In this document: positions 8,900-16,846 of the stretch, piece by piece
Position numbering within the stretch: position 1 is the first letter of the stretch
Layout: every line of letters starts with the position of its first letter
DNA from: an uncultured Steroidobacter sp.
GTDB lineage: Bacteria; Pseudomonadota; Gammaproteobacteria; Steroidobacterales; Steroidobacteraceae
Assembly (NCBI GenBank): GCA_946478975.1
Contig: CAMLEO010000068.1
Location: forward strand, 1-26,855
Length of the DNA stretch: 26,855 bases
Direction: 5' to 3'
Program-made: the position numbers and the translations under genes
The notes under the pieces: model-generated
Told to the model about the DNA's origin: nothing
The model's input: the letters and a program-made list of their open reading frames with translations, nothing else
The model's database searches: none

Positions 8900-9322
8900 G
8901 TGACTGGCGCGATGTCCCCGCTCGTCGATCTGGACGCTTTCCCTGACCTGGGCCTCATCGTCAAAGCGCCCACCGGCATTCGATATTCCACGCAGGCGGC
9001 CGGCTTCGCCTGCGAGCATCCCGAAGCAGAAGGCTACTTCGTGCCGCTCCGAACCCGGATCGGTCGTCCGGAGCTTGCAACATTCATCGGCCTGTTCCGT
9101 GGATCCTGGGACAGTCTCAACGCCGCGCAGGCAGACGCCGTCGACCGCGCGTTGGCTCGACACGGGTTCAACTCGATGCGTGTCGATCGCTCGATGCTTG
9201 CTCAGTCTCGCGAGGCGTGGGTTCACGTTGTGATATCGACAAATGAGAAGGAAGAGTCGATTCCACTCACGGGGTTGTCGGAGGATGCGAGAGGGGTTCT
9301 CGTCTGGCCGAATAGTGACTGA
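8900..9322 (+). CDS. Small hypothetical protein, possibly DUF6210
   Basis: A 140-residue soluble protein with no signal peptide or membrane helix. The pattern LGLIVKAPTGIRYSTQAAGFACEHPEAEGYFVPL recalls the DUF6210 family from memory, but I am not sure. The start is GTG at 8900, with ATG at 8912 as an alternative (MSPLVDLDAF). It begins 31 bp after the NtrX-like gene and is the first gene of the accessory stretch. Function is unknown. Confidence 0.7.
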   Translation: MTGAMSPLVDLDAFPDLGLIVKAPTGIRYSTQAAGFACEHPEAEGYFVPLRTRIGRPELATFIGLFRGSWDSLNAAQADAVDRALARHGFNSMRVDRSMLAQSREAWVHVVISTNEKEESIPLTGLSEDARGVLVWPNSD

Positions 9323-9417
9323 GTCAGCTGAGTGTTGTGACAAACACCCACTGATCTCCTCAAATCCCAACGATCGCGTCATCACTTATTTGTGTACAAG
9401 CCAAAGGAGGGTCAGTC

Positions 9418-9615
9418 GTGCTCAAACGAATGCTTCTATGGGGCAGCACGGGCGGCATCGTAGGAGCAGTGATTGGCGATAAAGGCTCCTATGATCCCAG
9501 CGGAGCCGCTGCGCTGTACGGATGCGGCGTGGGTGCCGTTATCGCTGTGGCTCTCGTATGGCTTTTCAGAGGTCATCGCGTGCCCGCGAAATCCCGTCGT
9601 GACTTGAGTGATTGA
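9418..9615 (+). CDS. Small glycine-rich membrane protein
   Basis: A 65-residue protein starting at GTG 9418, supported by a near-perfect Shine-Dalgarno AAAGGAGG at 9403-9410, 7 nt before the start. It has two short hydrophobic segments with glycine-zipper spacing: about residues 5-20 (MLLWGSTGGIVGAVIG) and 28-51 (AALYGCGVGAVIAVALVWLF), followed by a basic tail (RGHRVPAKSRR). It is probably an inner-membrane hairpin. I do not recognise a family. Confidence 0.65.
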   Translation: MLKRMLLWGSTGGIVGAVIGDKGSYDPSGAAALYGCGVGAVIAVALVWLFRGHRVPAKSRRDLSD

Positions 9616-9666
9616 GATCAGGAAAGACTGTCACATCGTCGGTACCTGGTTGCGAGCGCCGACTAA

Positions 9667-11276
9667 ACACTCACGTGCTCCTACGACGCAGGCACGTACG
9701 GCAAGGGCCGGCTTACCGGTGTGTCTGACGCTGATCATTCGCTCGCCTGGACTTACGACGAGCAAGGCCGTGTTCTCACGGCGACTCAGACCGTCGGCTC
9801 CGTAAGCAAGACCACGAGCTACTCGTATCTCAACGGCCTGCGCCAAAGCATGACGACGCCCTCCGGCCAGCTCATCACCTACGGCTACACCAACGGCAAG
9901 ATCACCAGTGTCAGCGTGAACGGCACACCACTCGTCACGAATGTGCTCTATGAGCCGTTCGGCCCGGTGCGGCAATGGACTTGGGGCAACGGCACGCTTT
10001 CCGTGCGCACGTTCGATGACGACGGAAAGATTACGCAAATCGACAGCGCCGGTCTGAAGACCTACAGCTACGACGATGCCTTCCGCATCACCGGCATCAC
10101 GGATGCAACCGACTCATCGCTGAGCTGGACCTACGGTTACGACGATCTCGATCGCCTCACCAGTTCGACCAAAACCGGCACGGCGCTGGGCTACGTCTAC
10201 GACGCCAACGGCAACCGTCTCACGCAGACGGGGTCGGGCGCGTCCACCTTCACGATTGATCCCAACAGCAATCGTTTAGCCAGCACGTCCGGCGCGCTTA
10301 CGCGCACGTACGGCTACGACGATGCCGGCAACACGACCAGCTTCGACGGCATCACGTTCACGTACAGCAACCGTGGGCGGATGAAGAGCTTGACCAAGAG
10401 CGGCGTCACGACGAACTACACGTACAACGCGCTCGGGCAGCTCATCAAGAAAGGCACATCAGCACTCTACTACTACGATGATGCCGGCCACGTGCTCGGC
10501 ATCTATGGCGGCAGCGGCGCGCTGTCTGAAGAGATCGTCTGGCTAGGTGACATTCCACTCGCGACCCTGCGCCCGAAGACCGGCGGCGGAGTGGATGTTT
10601 ACTACATCCACAGCGATCACTTGAATACGCCTCGGCTTATCACGGACGCAAACGCAAACACGACACGCTGGCGTTGGGATTCAGATGCCTTCGGGGCCCA
10701 AGCGCCCAACGAGGATCCTAGTGGCGCTGGTGCCTTTGTATTCAATCTGCGGTTCCCGGGGCAAATGTATCTCCCGGAGACAGGGCTGTATTACAACTAC
10801 TTCAGAGACTATGACCCCGCGACGGGAAGGTACGTTCACGCGGATCCAGCCGGGCCGTTTGGTGAGCCAAACCCGTATCTATACGCGCGAGCCAACACCC
10901 TGGCTCACACAGACGCACTTGGCCTTGCGTGTGGTTCAGGCTGGAGTGAGGTGGTTCCAGATCTCTGGTTCGCAGATTGTTGCAGAGAGCACGACCGGTG
11001 CTATGACGGCGATGGGTGCGTGCGAATGCCGCCTAGCCTGCCCCCACCAGGGACGAGTGCGACAGTCGATTTGGTGACTGTGTCCGTAAGAAGTGCGCTA
11101 GGTTCGGGAACTTGCAGATGCGAATTGCGTGCGAGGGATGGGGGAAAAACTACCATTGGGCTGTCGATAATTTTGGTCAGGGACCATTTGACAATGCCAG
11201 GGATACGCAGCGCAGGAACTTTGGCAGAAGCTTGAATGTCGGAATTTCCTCTCTGAGAGGTATGTTTGGCCGATAG
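9667..11276 (+). pseudogene. 5'-truncated, frameshifted RHS gene with phospholipase A2-like toxin tip
   Basis: YD-repeat coding begins abruptly near 9667, just after an in-frame TAA at 9664. It runs through RHS repeats (YDANGNRLTQTG, YGYDDAGNTTSFDG) and the core (DHLNTPRLITDANANTTRWRWD, PETGLYYNYFRDYDPATGRYVHADPAGPFGEPNPY), ending at DALGL. The tip starts CGSGW and carries DCCREHDRCY, the phospholipase A2 catalytic His-Asp pattern (codons at 10990-10995). In the open frame from GTG 9721 the sequence then turns nonsensical until a stop at 11235. Switching frame at the C5 run 11041-11045 restores a cysteine-rich end (DECDSRFGDCVRKKC ... SSLRGMFGR) with its stop at 11274-11276. One missing base there explains the break. 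It is an orphan RHS 3' end: the N-terminal delivery and shell portions are absent. Confidence 0.85.
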
Positions 11277-11288
11277 CTTGAATATCCT

Positions 11289-11633
11289 ATGAGGGCACCG
11301 AGTCAAGCCAAGGTTGGAGCTTTTGGTAGTTTAGCCGTCGCTGCGACAACTGCGATCTACGCACTGTGCCACGCCGCAGGTCACTACGTGTGGCATCCCA
11401 TTTATATATGGGTTGCGGCTCCATACCTCATATGTGCTGTAAGTTTGATGCTTCCGTGGGGGATCGAAGGGCGCCGGATGGCGTCTGGGTGTGCGACGGC
11501 ATTGGCTATGCTGATCTTCACATATTTCTTTTATATCGAAGGACTGGTGCGTTCAGCGAGTTCGATGTCTCCAGTCATTGTGATCTTTGCGCCGGCATAT
11601 CTGATTGTCGGAGGTGCAGCCTTTTGGGGCTGA
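11289..11633 (+). CDS. Four-helix membrane protein, candidate immunity protein
   Basis: A 114-residue protein made almost wholly of four membrane segments: about residues 10-28, 37-56, 64-83 and 92-113. It starts 12 bp after the restored stop of the RHS toxin tip, the usual place for a cognate immunity gene. A membrane-embedded protector would suit a toxin that attacks phospholipids. Base composition is unlike the neighbours: 11401-11460 has 27 G+C in 60 by hand count, against well over 60% in the surrounding housekeeping genes, which fits a transferred toxin-immunity cassette. I recognise no named family; the immunity role is inference from position. Confidence 0.7.
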   Translation: MRAPSQAKVGAFGSLAVAATTAIYALCHAAGHYVWHPIYIWVAAPYLICAVSLMLPWGIEGRRMASGCATALAMLIFTYFFYIEGLVRSASSMSPVIVIFAPAYLIVGGAAFWG

Positions 11634-11782
11634 TGTACCACTTCCTAAAAAAGCGGGCCGGCTCACATCCAGGATGACGGCGACATTGAGGCCGAAGCCG
11701 TCGTGCTGTCAAAGCGCAGCGTTGGTCCGCATCGGCGCCTACCCGGTTGCGTGCGCTGCCCAGATTGAGGATAAAGAGCGGT

Positions 11783-12571
11783 GTGACAGACCAACACGAC
11801 AACCCGACAGCGGCTGAATCTGAGGTTCGGCCTCAGCTGGACACTTTGTCTGATATCCAGCCGGCGATAACTGAGCCGCTGCCTCCGCCGGAGCCGGAGC
11901 CAGAGCCGCCACATTCTGTCCAATGGCGTGTGAGCAAGAGTGCGCTGTTGCTGATTGGCGGGCCGATCGCTGGGGCGCTGCTCGTGTGGTTTGCGATCAG
12001 CACGTTCAGGTCCAGCTCGGCCACGGCGCCAGCGGTTGTTGCCGAACAGCCGGCGCCGGTGCCTGTGACTGAATCGCAGCCTGCTCCGGAGCCAGCGATA
12101 GAGGCGCAGCGCGCGAGCGAACCGCAGCCCACAGCCGAGGCGCCGCCCGCGGTCGAACCGCAGCCCGCAATGGAAACAAGCGCGGCGAGCTCGGGCGAAG
12201 CGCCGCCGGCGGTCAAACCTGAGCAAGCAGAGCCAGCGACCGTCGCGCCAGAGCCGCGACCGGCCCAGGACGCATCGCTGTCCGCGACCAACGAAGTCAT
12301 GCCGAAGGTCCCGCAAAGCGCGCTGAACACCATTACCGGAACGGTCCGCGTGTCCGTTCTCGCGACCATTGGCAAACAGGGCGACGTGGTTGACGCCGTC
12401 GCGAAGGATGGCGGCCCGAGCCGATACTTCGAGCGGCTCGCCCTCGACGCGTCCAAGAAGTGGACGTTTGCGCCCGCGGATTCTGAAGGGCAGCGAACGA
12501 TGTTGGTGAAGTTCAACTTCACGCGTGAGGGAGTGACCGCTCACGCCGATCCAACCGAGCAGCGCAATTAA
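11783..12571 (+). CDS. TonB-like energy transducer, proline-rich
   Basis: A 262-residue protein: a cytoplasmic N-terminus with a PPPEPEPEPEPP run, one membrane helix (about 53-75, SALLLIGGPIAGALLVWFAISTF), a long Pro/Glu/Ala-rich spacer (about 80-180), and a C-terminal domain (GTVRVSVLATIGKQGDVVDAVAKDGG ... ASKKWTFAPA) resembling the TonB/TolA C-terminal fold. Such proteins couple the inner-membrane proton gradient to outer-membrane transporters, but no exbB, exbD or receptor gene is nearby. The N-terminal cytoplasmic proline stretch before the helix is unusual for TonB proper. I chose GTG 11783; an upstream in-frame start at 11747 is possible. Confidence 0.75.
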   Translation: MTDQHDNPTAAESEVRPQLDTLSDIQPAITEPLPPPEPEPEPPHSVQWRVSKSALLLIGGPIAGALLVWFAISTFRSSSATAPAVVAEQPAPVPVTESQPAPEPAIEAQRASEPQPTAEAPPAVEPQPAMETSAASSGEAPPAVKPEQAEPATVAPEPRPAQDASLSATNEVMPKVPQSALNTITGTVRVSVLATIGKQGDVVDAVAKDGGPSRYFERLALDASKKWTFAPADSEGQRTMLVKFNFTREGVTAHADPTEQRN

Positions 12572-12624
12572 CCCGCCACGCCTCCGCCCGCGACGAGGCT
12601 TGACTTAAAAAACTTCCGTCGCCG

Positions 12625-12651
12625 TGTCGATCCGCACGGCCCTCATTCGTC
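12625..12651 (+). promoter_or_regulatory. Candidate ECF42-type promoter
   Basis: TGTCGA at 12625-12630 and CGTC at 12648-12651 are separated by 17 bp and lie 50 bp before the YCII gene start. As I recall, ECF42 sigma factors recognise a TGTCGA -35 and a CGA/TC -10 in front of their own operon, so this fits autoregulation by the sigma factor encoded downstream. The match is by eye. Confidence 0.6.
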
Positions 12652-12700
12652 GTCTTGCAAACCAGGCGATCCGCCGCGGTGTGAACCAGAGGAGCAAACG

Positions 12701-13144
12701 ATGAAAGTGATGGTAATCGTCAAAGCCACCAAGAACAGCGAGGCGGGAGCCCCGCCGACCGAGCAATTGGTGCGGGAAATGGGCGAATACAACGAGGCGC
12801 TGGTGAAAGCGGGCATCATGCTCGCGGGCGACGGGCTGCATCCGAGCTCTAAAGGCAAGCGCATCCGGTTCTCAGGATCGAAGCGCACCGTGGTCGATGG
12901 TCCCTTCACGGAGACCAAGGAGCTGATCGCCGGCTACTGGATCTGGCAGGTCCGCTCGATGGACGAGGCGGTCGAGTGGGCGAGGCGTTGTCCCAATCCC
13001 ATGCCGGGTGAGGATAGCGATCTGGAGATCCGGCCCATTATCGGCGTGGACGAATACGCAGAGGTGTTCGGCGAGGCGTTTACTCCCGAGCTGCGCGCCG
13101 AGGCGGAGCGACTTCGGGCGGACATCGAGCGGAAGCAAACCTGA
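12701..13144 (+). CDS. YCII-related (DGPF domain) protein
   Basis: A 147-residue cytoplasmic protein of the YCII/DGPF family: MKVMVIVKATKNSEAG start, the naming DGPF motif at residues 66-69 (VVDGPFTETKELIAGYWI), and a C-terminal helix. The ribosome site GAGGAG lies just before ATG 12701. DGPF proteins are the standard genomic partners of ECF42 sigma factors, and one follows 12 bp downstream, so they likely form an operon read from the candidate promoter at 12625. Biochemical function is unknown. Confidence 0.92.
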   Translation: MKVMVIVKATKNSEAGAPPTEQLVREMGEYNEALVKAGIMLAGDGLHPSSKGKRIRFSGSKRTVVDGPFTETKELIAGYWIWQVRSMDEAVEWARRCPNPMPGEDSDLEIRPIIGVDEYAEVFGEAFTPELRAEAERLRADIERKQT

Positions 13145-13156
13145 AGAGTCGCGGTC

Positions 13157-14428
13157 ATGCGTGAAGCGGACACGCCGACGCGCAATGCCATCGAAGCTGT
13201 GTGGCGCATCGAGTCTGCCCGACTGATCGGCGGGCTCGTGCGCCTGGTTCGCAACGTCGAGCGCGCTGAAGATCTTGCTCACGAAGCATTGCTCACGGCG
13301 CTGCAGAGCTGGCCGGAGAGTGGCATTCCCGAGAATCCTGGCGCGTGGCTGATGGCCACTGCAAAGAATCGAGCAGTGGACGACATCCGGCGACGCGCGA
13401 TGATGGATGAGAAGCACATCCAGATCGAGCGCACGACGGCGAAGTCATGCACGTTCGATGTGGAGACGCTCGACAATACAGTCGATGACGATGTTCTGCG
13501 TCTGATACTCATCGCATGTCACCCGGTGCTCTCGAAGGATGCGCGAGTCGCCATGACATTGCGATTGGTGGCCGGCCTGTCGACGGCTGAAATCGCTCGC
13601 GCCTTTCTCAGCAGCGAAGCCACGGTGGCTCAGCGAATCGTGCGTGCGAAGCGGACGCTGAGTGAAGCGAAGGTGCCATTCGAGCTGCCACACGGTAACG
13701 AGCTGCGCGAACGAATTCCGCCGGCGCTGGAGGTGATCTATCTCATTTTCAACGAAGGTTACGTGGCCACCGAAGGTGAAGACTGGCTGCGCGTCGATCT
13801 GTGCGAGGAGGCAATCCGCCTCGGGCGAATTCTGGTCGGGCTGGTGCCGGAGGAAGCGGAAGCTCTCGGCCTGCTCGCGTTGATGGAGCTGCAGGCGTCG
13901 CGATTCAGAGCGCGAACCGGGCCTGCTGGCCAGCCGGTGCTGTTGTTCGAGCAGGACCGAACGAAGTGGGACCGTTTGCTCATCACTCGCGGGCTCGATG
14001 CGCTTCGCCGTGCCGAAGCCATGCATCAACCGCTTGGCCCTTACACACTTCAAGCAGCCATTGCGGGTTGTCATGCGGACGCTCGCGCGCCGGAGGAAAC
14101 AGATTGGCCGCGCATCGTTGCTCTTTATGACGCCCTGGTGGAGTTAACGGGCTCGCCCGTGGTGGAGCTCAATCGCGCTGTCGCGATCGCGATGGCATAT
14201 GGTTCCGCGGAGGGATTGCTGCTGGTGGATGAGTTGGCCGAGGATCCCGCGCTTCGGGATTATTATCTGGTGCCGGCTGTTCGTGGCGATCTGCTGTCGA
14301 AGTTAGGAAGGCACGCAGCAGCTGCTGCCGAATTCGAGAAAGCAGCAGCGATGGCAACTAACGTTCGAGAAAGAGATGTTCTGCTCGGCCGTGCGGCTGA
14401 GCATGGCGTCACTCGCCCACGCGAATGA
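13157..14428 (+). CDS. ECF42-type RNA polymerase sigma factor with helical C-terminal extension
   Basis: A 423-residue sigma factor. The N-terminus holds region 2 (ESARLIGGLVRLVRNVERAEDLAHEALLTAL, WLMATAKNRAVDDIRR) and region 4 (LRLVAGLSTAEIARAFLSSEATVAQRIVRAKRTL). The last about 230 residues form the helical, TPR-like extension typical of ECF42 (FNEGYVATEGEDWLRVDLCEEAIRLGR, LNRAVAIAMAYGSAEGL). No anti-sigma gene is adjacent; in this group the extension itself is thought to control activity. Its 3' end overlaps the convergent SPOR gene by 20 bp. The start ATG 13157 gives a complete region 2. Confidence 0.94.
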   Translation: MREADTPTRNAIEAVWRIESARLIGGLVRLVRNVERAEDLAHEALLTALQSWPESGIPENPGAWLMATAKNRAVDDIRRRAMMDEKHIQIERTTAKSCTFDVETLDNTVDDDVLRLILIACHPVLSKDARVAMTLRLVAGLSTAEIARAFLSSEATVAQRIVRAKRTLSEAKVPFELPHGNELRERIPPALEVIYLIFNEGYVATEGEDWLRVDLCEEAIRLGRILVGLVPEEAEALGLLALMELQASRFRARTGPAGQPVLLFEQDRTKWDRLLITRGLDALRRAEAMHQPLGPYTLQAAIAGCHADARAPEETDWPRIVALYDALVELTGSPVVELNRAVAIAMAYGSAEGLLLVDELAEDPALRDYYLVPAVRGDLLSKLGRHAAAAAEFEKAAAMATNVRERDVLLGRAAEHGVTRPRE

Positions 14429-14987
14429 CCAGCGCATCGATCTGCGCCTGTCGCAGCTTGCTTCTCGTATCTTCCAGCTGCTGCAGGTTGGTAATCGGCC
14501 CGATGCGCACCCGGTGCCACGTATCTTTATCGATCGTGACTTTCTGAATCTTAGATTCCACGCCCTGCATGGCGATGAGTGCCTTGACTCGATCAGCGTC
14601 CTTGTTATTGCGGAACGAGCCTGCCTGCAGGATATAAGCGCCGGGCTTCTCCACCGGGCCGGTGACGACGGCGGGCGGGGAGCCGCCTTTGCCGTCCTGC
14701 TCGGGGATCACGACTTCGTATTTCGGCAGCATGTCGTAGAAGTCGAACTGCTGGGCTTCGCCTTCTTCTTGTGACTTGGGCGCGGGCTTGCCTTGGTCCG
14801 GCGCGTCGTCGCGGGTCATCGGTGCGTTGGGCTGCTGGGCGAGGCGGACTTCCGTGCGGCGATCGTAGATGTAAACGCCGAGCGCGACGGCGAGGCCGAG
14901 GGCCAAACCGCAGACGAAGCCAGCCATGCCGGACAACCCGGACGAACCGCCGGCGCGGCGCTTGGAATTTTTGTAGTCGCGAGGCAT
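14409..14987 (-). CDS. SPOR-domain membrane protein (FtsN-like)
   Basis: A 192-residue bitopic protein: basic cytoplasmic N-terminus (MPRDYKNSKRRAGG), one membrane helix (about 20-41), a charged periplasmic linker, and a C-terminal SPOR domain (about 115-190, AYILQAGSFRNNKDADRVKALIAMQG ... WHRVRIGPI). SPOR domains bind denuded peptidoglycan at the division septum. It lies 59 bp downstream of argS on the same strand, as in Pseudomonas and relatives where this gene is annotated FtsN-like. Whether it is the true division FtsN cannot be told from this window. It converges with, and overlaps by 20 bp, the ECF42 gene. Confidence 0.9.
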   Translation of the reverse strand: MPRDYKNSKRRAGGSSGLSGMAGFVCGLALGLAVALGVYIYDRRTEVRLAQQPNAPMTRDDAPDQGKPAPKSQEEGEAQQFDFYDMLPKYEVVIPEQDGKGGSPPAVVTGPVEKPGAYILQAGSFRNNKDADRVKALIAMQGVESKIQKVTIDKDTWHRVRIGPITNLQQLEDTRSKLRQAQIDALVIRVGE

Positions 14988-15046
14988 GGAACCGAACAGT
15001 AACCCGAACGTGCTGAATGACTGGGCGTGTATTTTGCGCCCGAGTC

Positions 15047-16768
15047 CTATTCCTCACCAGCTGTTGCTGCTTTCTTCGATTCCATCTTCTCGGGCGCGGA
15101 CACGCCCAGCAGCTTCAGGCCGTTTTCCAGCACCTGCCGGGTCGCGCAGACCAGGTTCAGCCGCGCGTTACGCAGCTTCACGTCCTCGACGATGAAGGTG
15201 TGCGCGTTGTAGTACGTGTGGAAATCGCCGGCGAGCTCGCGCAGGTAGTGCGCGAGCTGATGCGGCTCCAGATCCTGCGCGGCCTTTTCCAGCAGCTCGG
15301 GATAGTAGGTGAGCCGGCGGATCAGCGCCTTCTCATGCGGTTCGATCAGCAGGTCCACGTTGTCCTCGCCGACGCCGCGCTCGTGCGTGAGGCCCTTTTC
15401 CTGCAGCTGGCGCATCACGCTGCATACACGCGCGTGCGCGTACTGCACGTAGTACACAGGATTCTCTTCGCTCTGAGCGAGCGCGAGATCGATATCGAAC
15501 ACGAACTCCGAGTCCGCCTTGCGCGAGACCAGGAAGAAGCGAAACGCATCGCGGCCCACCCAATCCACCAGGTCGCGCACCGTTACATACGAACCCGCGC
15601 GCTTGGAGATCTTCACTTCCTCGCCGCCCTTCATCACTTTCACCATCTTGTGAAGGACGTAGTCGGGATAGCCCTTGGGAATGCCGATGTTCAGCGCCTG
15701 CAGGCCCGCGCGCACGCGCGCGATGGTGCCGTGATGATCGGTGCCCTGAACGTTGATCGCGCGATAGAAGCCGCGCTGCCATTTCGTCACGTGATACGCG
15801 ACGTCGGGCAAGAAGTATGTGTACGTGCCGTCCGACTTGCGCATGACGCGATCTTTGTCGTCGCCAAAGTCGGTGGTGCGCAACCAGAGCGCGCCGTCTT
15901 TATCGTACGTGTGGCCGCTCGCGACCAGGCCTTGCACCGTCGACTCGACTTTGCCGTCGCTGTACAGGCTGGATTCCAGGTAATAAGTATCGAAGCGCAC
16001 GCCGAACTTTTGCAGATCGATGTCCTGCTCGTGGCGCAGGCACGTGACGGCGAAGCGGCGGATTGCGTCGAGGTCGTCGATCTTGCCGCTCGCGCGGATC
16101 GGCTCGCCGTCGAACGCGTGCACGGTTTTCCGCGCGGCGTATTCGTCTGCGATGTCTTGAATGTATTCGCCGGCGTACGCTGCTTCCGGCCAACCTTCAT
16201 CGCCCGGCTTCAGGCCGCGCGCGCGGGCTTGCACGGAAAGCGCGAGGTTCTGAATCTGCACGCCAGCGTCGTTGTAGTAGAACTCGCGGCTGACAGGATG
16301 TCCCTGTGACTGCAGCAGCGATGCGAGCGCATCGCCGAGGGCGGCTTGCCGGCCGTGACCCACGTGCAACGGACCGGTCGGATTTGCCGAGACAAATTCC
16401 ACCACGACGCTCTGGCCGGCGCCACGCTTGGTGTAACCGTATGCGGGGCCCAGATCGAAAATGCGCGACAGCTCTTCCTGATACGCACGCGGCGACAGAT
16501 GGAAATTGATGAAGCCGGGGCCGGCGATCTCGGTCTTGCTCACCAGCTCGCTCGCGGGAATCGCTTCGAGAATGGCCTGCGCCAGCTGCCGCGGATTACG
16601 CCGCGCGGGCTTGGCCAACTGCAACGCGATGTTGGTTGCGAAATCGCCATGTGCGGCATCGCGCGTGCGCTCGACATCCACGCTCGGATGCACGATGTCC
16701 GCGGGAAGAATGTCGGCCGGCAAGGTGGCAAGCGCGGCCTGCACGAGGCGTTCGATCTGGATTTTCAC
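15047..16768 (-). CDS. argS: Arginyl-tRNA synthetase
   Basis: Charges tRNA-Arg with arginine in the cytoplasm; class I synthetase of 573 residues, a normal length. The HIGH motif is HVGH at residues 135-138 within [20 protein letters not shown], and the KMSKS equivalent is [12 protein letters not shown]. The N-terminal tRNA-recognition domain and the C-terminal anticodon-binding domain ([46 protein letters not shown]) are complete. The start ATG 16768 follows priA by 78 bp that contain an inverted repeat and a possible promoter. PriA-argS-SPOR is a common order. Confidence 0.98.
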   Translation of the reverse strand: MKIQIERLVQAALATLPADILPADIVHPSVDVERTRDAAHGDFATNIALQLAKPARRNPRQLAQAILEAIPASELVSKTEIAGPGFINFHLSPRAYQEELSRIFDLGPAYGYTKRGAGQSVVVEFVSANPTGPLHVGHGRQAALGDALASLLQSQGHPVSREFYYNDAGVQIQNLALSVQARARGLKPGDEGWPEAAYAGEYIQDIADEYAARKTVHAFDGEPIRASGKIDDLDAIRRFAVTCLRHEQDIDLQKFGVRFDTYYLESSLYSDGKVESTVQGLVASGHTYDKDGALWLRTTDFGDDKDRVMRKSDGTYTYFLPDVAYHVTKWQRGFYRAINVQGTDHHGTIARVRAGLQALNIGIPKGYPDYVLHKMVKVMKGGEEVKISKRAGSYVTVRDLVDWVGRDAFRFFLVSRKADSEFVFDIDLALAQSEENPVYYVQYAHARVCSVMRQLQEKGLTHERGVGEDNVDLLIEPHEKALIRRLTYYPELLEKAAQDLEPHQLAHYLRELAGDFHTYYNAHTFIVEDVKLRNARLNLVCATRQVLENGLKLLGVSAPEKMESKKAATAGEE

Positions 16769-16811
16769 AACGAAAAAAGCAGTGTCCGGGGTGCGCGGAA
16801 GTCTACCCTAT

Positions 16812-16841
16812 ACTGGCTGTGTATAAATCTAAACAGTCAGT
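16812..16841. repeat. Inverted repeat between priA and argS
   Basis: ACTGGCTGT (16812-16820) and ACAGTCAGT (16833-16841) are inverted copies matching at 8 of 9 bases with a 12-bp AT-rich spacer. The element begins 5 bp beyond the priA stop and ends 44 bp before argS. No T run follows on either strand, so a factor-independent terminator is unlikely; an operator over the argS promoter is possible. The minus-strand TTGATG ... TTTATA pair (17-bp gap) in this region is a weak promoter candidate. Confidence 0.5.
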
Positions 16842-16846
16842 GCACA

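Noticed and set aside
11041..11045. Programmed -1 frameshift at the C5 run as normal expression mode of the RHS tip
   Set aside because: There is no standard slippery heptamer or obvious downstream structure; a one-base loss or sequencing error in the C run is simpler.
15023..15041. Possible argS terminator (GGGCG / CGCCC stem)
   Set aside because: The stem is only 5 bp with a 9-nt loop and no T run follows on the minus strand.
15017..16309. 430-codon plus-strand open frame
   Set aside because: Shadow of argS on the opposite strand; no recognisable domain.
16814..16836. Possible LexA box between priA and argS
   Set aside because: CTG and CAG half-sites are present, but the gap between CTGT and ACAG is 12 bases, not the 8 of the E. 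coli-type SOS box.
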